Shown here piece by piece: positions 23,352-33,909 of a DNA stretch of 64,000 bases; within the stretch, counting starts at the first letter, position 1, and the number at the start of each line of letters is the position of its first letter. The position numbers were made by a program, and so were the translations under genes. The notes beneath the pieces were generated by a model. It was not told the DNA's origin. It saw only the letters and a list, made by a program, of their open reading frames with translations, and ran no database searches. Origin of the DNA: Linum tenue (lineage: Eukaryota > Streptophyta > Magnoliopsida > Malpighiales > Linaceae); the NCBI GenBank assembly GCA_946122785.1, contig CAMGYJ010000010.1, forward strand, positions 49,001,134-49,065,133, given 5' to 3'.

Positions 23352-24627
23352 TATGTCTGGGAAACGGTGCGGTCTGGTCCAGACCAGACCATATACACGG
23401 TCTGCGGTCCAGACCGTGAGGGTAGAACAGAGACCATAGACCAGACCATAACCTATACGGTCCAGACCAGACCACGCCTGTGCGGTGCGGTGCGGTCCGG
23501 TATGGTCTGGACCGAGTAGACCATGTTCAACAAAACCTGTATTATCCAATGTTAAATATTAGCTAGTGACTAAAATAAAAAACGCATTGACATCTAATCC
23601 GAACATAATACCAACAATTTCAAGTCTACAACCCAACATAACATGAGATTAAGAATCAACAACATCCATAGTTCAATACTAATAAGTTCAACAAATTCCA
23701 TCTAGTCCCGGAGCTGGAGGAGGCGGCATAGCTGCTGAATCTACATCAGTTCCAGAGCTATCTTCGTAACGAGCTATTTTGCTAGCCTGAATAATAGACA
23801 GAGACATATTAAGCATTCTGGCCATTTAGTAACAGTTTGAATTGGGGAATGGAAGAACAAACATAGAGGAATGGAAGAACAATCGACCATTATTAGTTTA
23901 TTATCATTCTCTGTTGCAGCGGCCAGTCACAATGGCGGAGTCAATGGAAGAGTTCGATGGTGGTCGGCGGAGGTCGATGGCGGTCGGCGGAGGTTGATGG
24001 CAGTCGGTGAAGGTCGATGGTGATGGAGCAGCCTGAGAAGAGATGATGGTGGAGGTCGATGGCTATGGTGGAAGGCGATGGAGACGAGAATGGTTGACGG
24101 GACAATCGGACAGGGGAGGTGACGAACCTTTGGACTTTGGCGGATGATGGATAATCGGACAGGGGAGGCGAGGCGACGATGGGGCTCTTCGAGCTAGCCT
24201 CACCAACCTTCACAGTTCGCACTTCTCCGAGCGATTTGTGACGGCCGACGGGGCTGCAGGATGGGCGATGGGCGATGGGGATTGGGGAAGCAGCTGTCAG
24301 CCAAAATGGGGAGGCGGGAGGCCGAAGCACGCAGCTAGCTAGGGCTGCGGTGAGTTGTGGCCTGTTGGAGAATGATATTGGGCTTTGGCCCATTGAATTG
24401 TGGAGGCTTGGAGCTGCCTATTTGGGCTTAGCCCATAGTTAATTTTTGCCACGGTCTGGACGGTTAACCATGGTCTAGACCAGACCAAATCGTTCCAGAC
24501 CACAAGTGAAAGAGGCAAACCATGGACTAGACCAAATTGTATTCATGGTCTAACGGTCCGGACCAAACTGTACGGTACGGTCTAAACCGCGGTTTGTCAT
24601 ACGGTTTGGTCTAATTTCCCAACCCTA
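23352..24627. mobile_element. Non-autonomous hAT-like element, 1,276 bp
   Basis: The left end TATGTCTGGGAAACGGTGCG and the complemented right end TAGGGTTGGGAAATTAGACC are imperfect inverted repeats followed by many copies of GGTCTGGTCC/GGACCAGACC in both subterminal regions. Flanks GTGCACAC (23344-23351) and GTACACAC (24628-24635) match at seven of eight bases, an aged 8-bp target duplication. The middle includes a GC-rich block (23935-24360) with repeated GGTCGATGG-type motifs; its 150-codon open frame is low-complexity and I do not believe it codes. No transposase. Confidence 0.75.
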
Positions 24628-24635
24628 GTACACAC

Positions 24636-25333
24636 AGAATTTTATGTGCACCAACTCACATGGAGGGGGAGTGCCACGTCACCCAAGCCAGCAACGAAGG
24701 ACCAGAATTAGGCAAGCTGGACGTAAGAGAGAAAAGGGGAAAAGGGAAGCCGGCTGAGCCGAGTCGTGTGTTCAGGGAGGGAAAAGTGGTGGGGTCGCAT
24801 GGCTTTTGAAATTGAAAAAAAAAAAAACAAAATTGTTTCTTCCTCCACTCTTCTTCCTTCTCTATGCTCCTTCTTTCTCTATTCTTCTTCTTTCTCTGTT
24901 TTTCTTTCTTTTCTCTGTTTTGCTCTCATCAAACCAGAGACCACCCCTCCCAAAAACAAAGATCTCTCTCTTGTCGACGAGAAAGAAGGAGATCGCGAGC
25001 ACGCGTCGGAACAAGGAAAGCGAGGACGACGAAGGAGTTAGTCGACGAGCAGGACAGGCGATAACCAGGAGAGCTTCGACAAGGAAGAATCGTCCTTCCT
25101 CGAGTTCTGTGTATTTCGCTCGAATCCCCCTTAATACCGGTGAGGACGATTCTCCCTCTGTCCTTTGCTTTCTAGGCGTGGATTTTTCCCTTGAATCTCC
25201 CTTTTTTGCTTTATTCTTGGGTGTTTAGGGTTTACTGAATACGCGTTTAGGGTTTTTTTGGCAATTTTGCTATGGTACACCTTCAAAATCGACTCGATTC
25301 TGAATCGACTATGGCAATTTTTTAGGGGTTTTT
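24636..25333 (+). other. Leader-like sequence without a recognisable gene
   Basis: A pyrimidine-rich stretch (24838-24930) is followed by GC-richer DNA to about 25140 with open frames, then a plausible splice donor (ACCG|GTGAGG at 25140). It looks like the promoter, leader and first intron of a plant gene, but nothing downstream continues a protein; the next kilobases are repeats. A short tandem duplication sits at the end: GGTACACCTTCAAAATCGAC occurs at 25274 and again, across the solo LTR, at 26758. Confidence 0.4.
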
Positions 25334-25338
25334 GGTAC

Positions 25339-26757
25339 TGACTCACTTCTACTGTCACCCTAGGAATTGGCCAAGTGAAACCACTTCCTAAAGCGTAGTA
25401 TAGCGGGTTTAGGTTTAATTATCAACCCGGGTCCTAGATTTGATGACTACTCAGTGAATTCTTGTTATCTAGCAATGAAACTGGAATGCAAGTCTAAACT
25501 ACCAAACAAACAAAGCAAACAAACGGTTGTATTCAAGTTAAGATAGGTCACCCAGATATGGTTCCCCCTAGACTGCAGTTAAGCCGGATTGTAATTACCA
25601 AGTTCAGTTTCTATGATAGTTATACTGCGGAAGGTTCTTAAACAGCCTGAAGTCTCGACTAAAGGTCTTCAGACCCTCTCAATCTGAGTCTCTAGCGGGC
25701 GACTAACCTCCACCGGAGTAAACAGATTGAGGCCTTAACAAACAAAACCTCCACTACCGGAGTAAATCCAGTACAGAATAGTGAGTTGGCTCCTCGACTA
25801 AAGTCACCAACTCCCTACCTTCAATCAAGGATGCTCTATCAACCTAGGCAGATATTCTCATTCTAGGTCAAAGCAGAAACAACAGGAATTTGATCAGGAT
25901 TCATGCCATTCAATCATTCAAACCTCAATCGAATATAATCAAATCATAGAATCAGTACTTGGGTTCATACAATCAAACCTAACATACAAATCTAGGGTTC
26001 TCCATACCCAGATGAATGGGAGAACTACTCCATAGAGAAAGAAGCAAAAGCAGAATCAGACGCGGAATTCATACTGTGAAGGATGGATTCCTGCTCCTGG
26101 ACGTTGATCGGCACTTCTCCAAGCTCAAGCTGGCCTCCAATGGTGTTGAAGATCAATCTAGGGCACTTGGAGACTCTTGTTCGTCGCTTTCTCTCTCTAG
26201 GAACTGATCTCTCTAAAACTCGAATCCCCCCGACTTGTGGCTGAAAATCTGCTTAAAAGCAGAAAATCCCAACTCACACGGCCAGGGTGGCACGGCCGTG
26301 TGGCTTACCCAGTTGCCCGTGTGAGTCAAAACGCTGCGTTCCAATTAGTTCGATCTTCAGGCTTCTCACACGGCCAGGGTCGCACGGCCGTGTGAGATTT
26401 CCATCTGCCCGTGTTTGCTCTCGGCGAAACTCGCACGGCCAAACCACTCCTTCACACGGCCGTGTGAACATCAGGGCAAGCCGTGTTTGCTCTCGCACAA
26501 TCTCACACGGCCAAAGTGGTCACTTGCACGGCCGTGTGAGTTGTGGGTGTGCCCGTGTGACCTCCTTTGTGACTTGTCTCGCGCCCGATCTTCGCCCAAT
26601 CGACCCCGAACTCGCTCCTAAACCTTCATTCACTTGCCAGGACCTGAAATATCACAAACAAACACAACCTAGCATGAAATCGGTCTAAAACACGAGAAAC
26701 CACATCTCAAACGGTGTAAGAACAGGGGTGAAAACATGTGTAATTAACGGTCTATCA
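25339..26757 (-). mobile_element. Solo LTR, 1,419 bp, with 5-bp target duplication
   Basis: Read on the minus strand the element starts TGATAGACCGTTAATTACAC and ends in CA (plus strand TGACTCACTTC at the left, CTATCA at the right). It is flanked by the direct repeat GGTAC at 25334-25338 and 26758-26762. There is no internal coding region or second LTR, so the full element was removed by LTR-LTR recombination. The family is probably Ty3/gypsy from the style of the ends, but that is inference. Confidence 0.85.
26275..26570. repeat. Minisatellite built on the palindrome CACACGGCCGTGTG, within the solo LTR
   Basis: Four units of 65-90 bp each hold CACGGCC near their start and CACGGCCGTGTG in the middle, closed by GCCCGTGT. 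Spacing between units varies, so this is an irregular minisatellite. Short frames across it are repeats of the DNA and not proteins. Confidence 0.8.
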
Positions 26758-27054
26758 GGTACACCTTCAAAATCGACTCGATTCTCAAGGGTATTCTTCA
26801 TAATATGTCTTGTGTGGGCGAGATATGTCAATTTTTTGTTGACTAAGTTTTTGGGTTCTTGCTTAGAATCGGTTCTTGCTTAGAATCAGTAAATATGGTT
26901 GAATTCAAAAGTAGTTGTTACCGTAATCCTCCATTTTAGTTGATTCTTGTGTTCCTTGTTCCCTGTTAACCTTCAATCTGTTGAATACTGGTTATTTTGG
27001 TTTGAAATATTAGTTGTGTGTTCATCTTGTAGTTTAGTTGACTGTGTAGTTGAC

Positions 27055-27725
27055 CAATACTAGTGTTTCCTAGTTTTGAATATTAGTTGTATAATGTTGA
27101 CTGTGTTGTTGACGAATACTAGTTCTTCTAGTTTTGAATATTAGTTGAATAATGTCGACTGTGCTGTTGACGAATACTAGTTCTTCTGGTTTTGAGTATT
27201 ACTTGTATAATGTTGACTGTGTTGTTGACGATAGGGGTGGCATTTCGGTTATTTCGGTTATAACCGATAACCGATCGGCCGGTTATCGGTTAACCGAAAT
27301 AACCACACCCCTACCGAAAACCGCCCGAAATAGGCTTCGGTTTCTCGGTTATCTCGGTTATCGGTTAACCGACCCACTTTTAAGACCAAAAACCATTTTG
27401 CCTAGCCTCCGATAACCGACCGAAGTTCGGTTACTTCGGTTACCGGTTAGTCGATAACTGGCCGGTTAACCGGTAACCGAATGGCCACCCCTAGTTGACG
27501 AATACTAGTTTTTCTGGTTTTGAATATTAGTTGTATAATGTTGACTGTGTTGTTGACAAATACTAGTTCTTCTGGTTTTGAATATTAGTTGTATAATGTT
27601 GACTGTGTTGTTGACAAATACTAGTTCTTCTGGTTTTGAATATTAGTTGTATAATGTTGAATGTGTTGTTGACGAATACTAGTTCTTCTGGTTTTGAATA
27701 TTAGTTGTGTATCCATTAAAATTGT
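27055..27725. repeat. Minisatellite with ~58-bp unit, interrupted by a MITE
   Basis: Units read GAATATTAGTTGTATAATG, TTGACTGTGTTGTTGACGAA, TACTAGTTCTTCTGGTTTT. Three or so copies lie left of the MITE and about four right of it. The copies right of the insertion are more uniform (all with TTGTTGACAAATACTAG) than those on the left. Confidence 0.85.
27232..27493. mobile_element. hAT-type MITE, 262 bp, exact 8-bp target duplication
   Basis: The ends TAGGGGTGGCATTTCGGTTA and, complemented, TAGGGGTGGCCATTCGGTTA are inverted repeats, and the interior is a string of CGGTTA/TAACCG motifs that can fold back on itself. The exact direct repeat GTTGACGA flanks it at 27224-27231 and 27494-27501; both belong to one minisatellite unit, so the ends are certain. 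Confidence 0.92.
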
Positions 27726-27789
27726 TTGTCTGCAGCTAGATTAATATTGCATGTTAAAAGTTCTTAATATTAGTTCTCTTCATTGTGTT

Positions 27790-28879
27790 GTGTTGGGGGA
27801 CATTTGGGAAGAGATAAAACACTAGAACTCGTGAAGGAATGCCATTATTGGCCTAAACTTACCCGTGATGTGGGGAGGCATGTACAAAGGTGCTTTTGGT
27901 GCCAGCAAGCTAAAGGAACCGCCCAAAACACGGGATTATAAACCCCTTTGCCTATTCCGGATCGCATTTGGGAGGATTTATCTATGGATTACATTGTCGG
28001 GCTTCCTCGAACTCAACGTGGGTTTGATTCGGGTTGCGTCGTGGTGGATCGATTTTCCAAGATGAGCCACTTTTTTGCCTGTCAGAAAACTCATGATGCG
28101 GTCAGCGTGGGTAAGTTATTCTTTCTATAGATTTTTTCGACTTCATGGTGTTCTTAAGACCATCACGTCTAACCGTGATGTCAAATTTCTTAGTCATTTT
28201 TGGCGGGTCCTATGGAAGATGTTTGATTCCAAGCTTCAGTTTAGTAGCATAGTCCACCCGCAAATCTATGGCCAAACAGAGGCAACCAACCGCACATTGG
28301 ACAATATTATTCAGAGCATTTGTCTAGATAAACCGAAGTAGAGGAATTTTTTGTTAGCCCAAGTTGAATTTGCATACAACTCCGCACCTCATCGAGCTAC
28401 GGAGGTGGCACCATTTGCAGTTGTATACACCCAGCAGTCGCGCTTAGCCTTAGATCTTGCTCCATTGTCGACTGAACATCCCACTAGTATCTCAGCTAAG
28501 CATTTGCCTAAGCAAATTTAGGATGTGCACAATCAAGTTTGTTAGAAGTTGGAGAAGACTACGACCGAGTACAAGACAGCTGCGGATGCGCATCGCCGTG
28601 TTCAAATCTTTTAACGAGGGCGACAACGTCATGATTTTTCTGCGGAAGGAGAGAATGCATGTTGGGGCATCTAGTAAGCTTCAGTCGCGTAAGTATGGTT
28701 CGTATAAGGTGCTTCAGCGTATCAACAACAATGCTTACAAGATTGAGCTTCCCACCTCGTTCGACATCTCCTATACTTTCAACGTGGCAGACATCTTTCC
28801 CTACTATCCGGCGGACAAACCTCTCTACCCAGATCCTATTCTGCCCTCGAAGACGAGTGTCATTCCAAGTGGAGGGGCC
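27790..28879 (+). pseudogene. Decayed Ty3/gypsy polyprotein end (integrase)
   Basis: The fragment begins in the integrase zinc-binding region (GGHLGRDKT, CHYWPKLTRDV, CFWCQQAKG) and continues through the catalytic core with all three acidic landmarks present: [20 protein letters not shown] and GQTEATNRTL. It ends in the C-terminal region (HVGASSKLQSRKYG-like, then NVADIFPYYPAD). Several stops (near 28129, 28339, 28520 and 28542) and at least one frameshift near 27945 break it. Protease, reverse transcriptase and RNase H are absent on the left, so the element is truncated as well as mutated. It is followed by a purine-rich tract and an LTR-like sequence. Confidence 0.85.
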
Positions 28880-29139
28880 TGACGCAGGAGTTGTCTGTGT
28901 CTTCCTTATCTTTATCGGAGTAGTAGTTGTTAGCTTGTGTGTTTTCTTCCTTTTTCCATTTCAGTTTAGTGTTTGTTCTTTGTGTCCGTAGCTGGCTGTC
29001 TTTCCCTGTCCTTTTGGTGTTAGTAAGAGTCATTTGTTTGTTCACTATAAATAAGGCCATGTAGCCGTGTTGTTAGTAAGTTTTGGGGAGGAGATAATGC
29101 TTATAATAGTAACAAGTTTTCTGCATTATTGAATCAACA
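28880..29139 (+). mobile_element. Probable 3' LTR of the gypsy remnant
   Basis: Directly after a polypurine-like tract (AAGTGGAGGGGCC) a segment begins TGACGCAGGAG and can be followed to AATCAACA at 29139. It holds a TATA-like CTATAAATA at 29045. The left partner is missing, so the length of about 260 bp rests only on the TG...CA ends. Confidence 0.5.
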
Positions 29140-29143
29140 TGGA

Positions 29144-29490
29144 GTTTCAGTTTTCGGTTGGTCCTTCAAACCGAGTTGCAGTTTCTAGTTGGTGCTTTAA
29201 ACTTGGTTTTACGTTTTCCGCTACGTCGCTTTCATTCAATACAGTCACACAACATAATCCATTCATTCATTATCAAACACATTCCAATAACATGATCCAC
29301 TATATCCCTAATAGTTTCAGTTTTTGGTTGGTGCTTCAAATCGAGTTGCAGTTTCAAGTTAGTGCTTTAAACTTGGTTTTATGTTTTCCGCTACGTCACA
29401 TTCATTCAATACATGTCACACAACATAATCCATTCATTCATTATAAAACACATTCCAATAACATAATCCACTATATCCCTAATATCATAT
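29144..29490. repeat. 170-bp tandem duplication
   Basis: Two copies starting GTTTCAGTTTT(C/T)GGTTGGT at 29144 and 29314 run to TATATCCCTAATA, about 93% alike, with CGCTACGTC and CATTCATTCATTAT blocks. The length resembles a satellite monomer, but the sequence is unrelated to the array at the left of the window. Confidence 0.8.
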
Positions 29491-29505
29491 CATATTCAGT
29501 TTCTT

Positions 29506-30624
29506 GATATCGTATTTGGGCCACTTCATGACCCAAATACAATGCTCATAATAGTTGAGCGACTAGGTTAGGAATTTCTCGCAAGTTTTGTCATTATTTC
29601 GCTACCCCTTTGTCTTTGGACGTTTCTCTAATTTGATCCTTACCTTTAATACGATCATAACCCATATTAAATCATCCATAATACAAATAGGAATCATATA
29701 TTTGCATATGAAATGGTTAAATAACTTAGATTGGCTTCAAGACCAAGATTTCCTAGACAATAAAGGAAAAATCGGTCGTGTTTTTGGTGATTTCCAATCG
29801 AGTTTCTCTTCCTCCCTCTCGATAGTAAAAACTTGACCCGAGCTCACTAAAACTTGGTCGAGTTTTGGCATGTTCCGCTCGAGTTTTTTCCCTGTCTCTC
29901 GACATTAGAAACTCGACCCATACTCACCAAAACTCGGTCGAGTTTTGCTCCGTTCTACTCAAGTTTTCTATTATGTTTTAGCAACCTCCCTCTTTCTTTG
30001 ATCCAATCCACTCCCAAACTCAATACCATGATCATTACCCATTCCACATGATGGAACATACATAAACACATCTGTATCACCCCTGATTTTCCCTCAATCC
30101 CATTCACAAATCATTAAATGTTTCTAACATGCTTTCTACCATCCGAGCCCATCCAAACCCTTTAACTCAAGTTTTTAGGGTTTTGGTTATTTACTTGGAA
30201 AAAAAGAAAAGTAGGAAGATTATAAGAAAATTTTAGTCTTTGATCCAAATCATTAAATGTATACCAAAATATATTAAATTTTAGTTATAAGAAAGTTTTG
30301 ATTAATTATAAGAAAATTTTCTCGAGAAACTTTCCACATAATGCCACTTATTCACAAGAAATTGCGTAGTTTCGTATGAATGCACAAAATTTCATCTTAA
30401 GAAACAATTAAAAAGTTATAAAATAAAATTCATTGGGCTAAGCTAGTAAAAGAATAAAACGATTATTCACTTCACTTACCGTTGGCGCGTAAGTTCTCTA
30501 CTCCGTCAACCAACAACACTCGCTAAGAGGTTTATATGGCTTGAAATGAGTTTATCTTCGAAGACAAGGCAATTACCCCAACTCTACCTTGACTCTATTG
30601 GGTCGAGACTTCATGGAATGAGGA
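29506..30624. other. Intergenic AT-rich DNA, nothing recognised
   Basis: Several copies of AAACTCG(G)TCGAGTTTTG-like words appear at 29830-29960 in both orientations, suggesting remains of a repeat. No credible gene, RNA or bounded element was found. Confidence 0.5.
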
Positions 30625-30629
30625 AACTC

Positions 30630-31196
30630 TGTTGGGAATTTGGTTGAACCGAACTATCCAAGTCAAACCGGTTTTGGGTTGGACCAACCAACCGTTCAGG
30701 GTTAGACCGACTGAACCAATATTCCAATTCCATAAAGGGACACATTCATTTGGCCTAATGGCGGTTGCATTATTTTATGGATAAGGATAACCTTATGGAT
30801 AAAGGCAACCCTTCATATGGATAAGGACAACCTTTCATATGGATAGGGGCAACTTTTCTTATGGATAAAGGCAACCTTTCGTATGGATAAAGGCAACATT
30901 TCATGAAAAAAATGCATGGATTCGGCACCTATAAATATATGTGTGGGGTGGATGATGCCACACACCATCAAACAAATTCTTCTTCTTTCTTAAAAAAATC
31001 TCTAAGTATGCTTTAGAGTTCTTGAGCCTAGAACCTAAATTGGTGATAGTTTGAGAAATTTCCTGTAACCCAAGACTTTGTAGAGGGTGGAAATATTTTT
31101 TTTCGAAAAGTGAACGTTGTTCATGACTTTATCACAATCCTGATCACCCGGTCTCGGGCTATCATACGTATACCCTTGTCCCAAAACGTCCCAACA
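30630..31196 (+). mobile_element. Solo copia-like LTR, 567 bp
   Basis: It begins TGTTGGGAATTTGG and ends CGTCCCAACA, giving a perfect 8-bp terminal inversion TGTTGGGA/TCCCAACA. Flanks AACTC (30625-30629) and AGCTC (31197-31201) match at four of five bases, an aged 5-bp target duplication. A TATA-like CCTATAAATATA lies at 30927. Copia assignment is inference from length and ends. Positions 30775-30905 hold about six units of a 24-bp minisatellite, TATGGATAAAGGCAACC(T/C)TTC. The right part (from 30918) is copied again in the tandem duplication that follows. Confidence 0.7.
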
Positions 31197-31833
31197 AGCT
31201 CGAACCACAATGATGGCTCCTCACAATCAACCAGTGTTTAGATGTCTTTGGTTAGTCCCACATTATTTGAGGACTAAATTGTATTTATGTTGTTTAACCT
31301 AATACCCACGTTGATTAGCAAAGGGTATATAGGTAGGAGTTGTAGCCGCTTGGCTAATGTAAGTTACAGCTTTCTATCCTGCAAAACCTAATAAGAGAAA
31401 ACCGAGAACTCACGTTCTCTGTGGAGTAGTCTCGTTCTCACGAACGGGGAAACCACGTAAATCGCGCGTGTTCTTACTTTCCGCAATCACACTATTTTAC
31501 AACTAGCAATACAATCTCGTTCTTAGTCTAGGTGTTCCCATTCCAATCCTTTCACCATCGTCTTTCTCAATTTCTCGAGTGATGAATTCTGAAGGGTAAT
31601 ACTCATGGTGAAGGTTAATGACAACAAGACTGAAACTTTCCTTTATTCCTGCCTGACTCAAGTAAAAACCTATAATATACGTAATACAATCTTAATCGCT
31701 GCGCAATACTTAATCACCACGTATATTCGTACTGATTGCCAAAGTGTTTCACTTGCACTTCAACAAGATCCTGTCCTCTGACCTTGCCACCTTGGCAATG
31801 CTCTGCGACTATTGCGCCTAGAGAAATTTTACA

Positions 31834-32114
31834 ATGCTATATAGTATTGGTGCTATAAGATTTTGCCTTTATGGTATAACTTAAAATTGTACATTTACGT
31901 TATGATACAACTTAAGATTGTACCTATATTTTTTTACAAATTCTTTTATGGTACAACTTGAACTTGTACCTTTATGTGATGATACAACTTAAAGTTGTAA
32001 AGTTGTACCATAACATAATGATACAAATTGTTTAATGGTACAACCTAAACTTATACATTTAATGTTATGGTACAACTTTAAGTTGTACATTAAAGCACCA
32101 ATACTATATAGCAT
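31834..32114. mobile_element. MITE with perfect 21-bp inverted ends, copy 1
   Basis: ATGCTATATAGTATTGGTGCT at the left is exactly complemented at the right. The interior consists of alternating GGTACAACTTAA/TTAAGTTGTACC words and can form a long hairpin. No target duplication could be defined, perhaps because of age. Confidence 0.75.
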
Positions 32115-33319
32115 AGTAGAAGTGCTCATTCTTCCTTCATCCAATCTGCACCCTGGATTCTTGTTCAGTGGTGAGGCTAGGATGAACACTTTACTAGTGA
32201 ACTGGTTGTTATTATTATGTAACATCGTAATTGTTATGTTCTTGCTCCCCTGATTGGGTTGGAATAAAAGGAGTATTAATTATAAAAAAAACAAAAAGAA
32301 AAACTCGCGAAGAAGCGAAACTATAAAGAAAATCTATGAATTTAATTGATTTGGAATCAAATCGAAGGCATCAATTATCGGCCCTTGTTTTAGGGATTCG
32401 GCACCTATAAATATATGTGTGGGGTGGATGATGCCACACACCATCAAACAAATTCTTCTTCTTTCTTAAAAAAATCTCTAAGTATGCTTTAGAGTTCTTT
32501 AGAGTTCTTGAGCCTAGAACCTAAATTGGTGATAGTTTGAGAAATTTCCTGTAACCCAAGACTTTGTAGAGGGTGGAAATATTTTTTTTCGAAAAGTGAA
32601 CGTTGTTCATGACTTTATCACAATCCTGATCACCCGGTCTCGGGCTATCATACGTATACCCTTGTCCCAAAACGTCCCAACAAGCTCGAATCACAATGAT
32701 GGCTCCTCACAATCAACCAGTGTTTAGATGTCTTTGGTTAGTCCCACATTATTTGAGGACTAAATTGTATTTTGGTTGTTTAACCTAATACCCACGTTGA
32801 TTAGCAAAGGGTATATAGGTAGGAGTTGTAGCCGCTTGGCTAATGTAAGTTACAGCTTTCTATCCTGCAAAACTTAATAAGAGAAAACCGAGAACTCACG
32901 TTCTCTGTGGAGTAGTCTCGTTCTCACGAACGGGGAAACCACGTAAATCGCGCGTGTTCTTACTTTCCGCAATCACACTATTTTACAACTAGCAATACAA
33001 TCTCGTTCTTAGTCTAGGGGTTCCCATTCCAATCCTTTCACCATCGTCTTTCTCAATTTCTCGAGTGATGAATTCTGAAGGGTAATACTCATGGTGAAGG
33101 TTAATGACAACAAGACTGGAACTTTCCTTTATTCCTGCCTGACTCAAGTAAAAACCTATAATATACGTAATACAATCTTAATCGCTGCGCAATACTTAAT
33201 CACCACGTATATTCGTACTGATTGCCAAAGTGTTTCACTTGCACTTCAACAAGATCCTGTCCTCTGACCTTGCCACCTTGGCAATGCTCTGCGACTATTG
33301 CGCCTAGAGAAATTTTACA

Positions 33320-33600
33320 ATGCTATATAGTATTGGTGCTATAAGATTTTGCCTTTATGGTATAACTTAAAATTGTACATTTACGTTATGATACAACTTA
33401 AGATTGTACCTATATTTTTTTACAAATTCTTTTACGGTACAACTTGAACTTGTACCTTTATGTGATGATACAACTTCAAGTTGTAAAGTTGTACCATAAC
33501 ATAATGATACAAATTGTTTAATGGTACAACCTAAACTTATACATTTAATGTTATGGTACAACTTTAAGTTGTACATTAAAGCACCAATACTATATAGCAT
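33320..33600. mobile_element. Same MITE, copy 2, 310 bp upstream of FGT1
   Basis: This is the duplicate of the preceding MITE carried in the second copy of the tandem duplication, with two substitutions. It lies within the proximal upstream region of the gene and could supply a hairpin transcript or alter promoter spacing; that is speculation. Confidence 0.75.
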
Positions 33601-33909
33601 AGTAGAAGTGCTCATTCTTCCTTCATCCAATCTGCACCCTGGATTCTTGTTCAGTGGTGAGGCTAGGATGAACACTTTACTAGTGAACTGGTTGTTATTA
33701 TTATGTAACATCGTAATTGTTATGTTCTTGCTCCCCTGATTGGGTTGGAATAAAAGGAGTATTAATTATAAAAAAAACAAAAAGAAAAACTCGCGAAGAA
33801 GCGAAACTATAAAGAAAATCTATGAATTTAATTGATTTGGAATCAAATCGAAGGCATCAATTATCGGCCCTTGTTTCAAAGCCCCCCACAGGCCACACCC
33901 CCACCCCAA

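Larger units (their letters stand above)
30918..33876. repeat. Recent 1.47-kb tandem duplication of the FGT1 upstream region
   Basis: Copy 1 is 30918-32390 and copy 2 is 32394-33876. They differ by about eight or nine substitutions and one 10-bp insertion (TTTAGAGTTC doubled) in copy 2, so they are more than 99% alike. Each holds the end of the copia-like LTR, a second LTR-like piece (TTAGTCCCACATTATTTGAG, GGTATATAGG), a 281-bp MITE and, at its right end, a leader-like sequence. Copy 2 stops 33 bp before the FGT1 start codon, so the gene now has two upstream regions in series. Confidence 0.93.

Noticed and set aside
23941..24393. 150-codon Pro/Ser-rich frame
   Set aside because: Low-complexity product of GGTCGATGG-type repeats within a non-autonomous element; no domain.
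24766..25228. Three overlapping plus-strand frames near 24.8-25.2 kb
   Set aside because: Driven by a pyrimidine-rich leader-like tract; no family match and nothing continues downstream.
26274..26688. Frames across the CACACGGCCGTGTG minisatellite
   Set aside because: Repeat translation in several frames within a solo LTR.
26275..27725. CRISPR-like repeat-spacer pattern
   Set aside because: Units are contiguous minisatellites without unique spacers, in a plant genome.
30918..33876. Reading the two 1.47-kb copies as the LTRs of one retrotransposon
   Set aside because: They are directly adjacent with only three bases between and no internal region, and their ends are not TG...CA. A tandem duplication explains them better.
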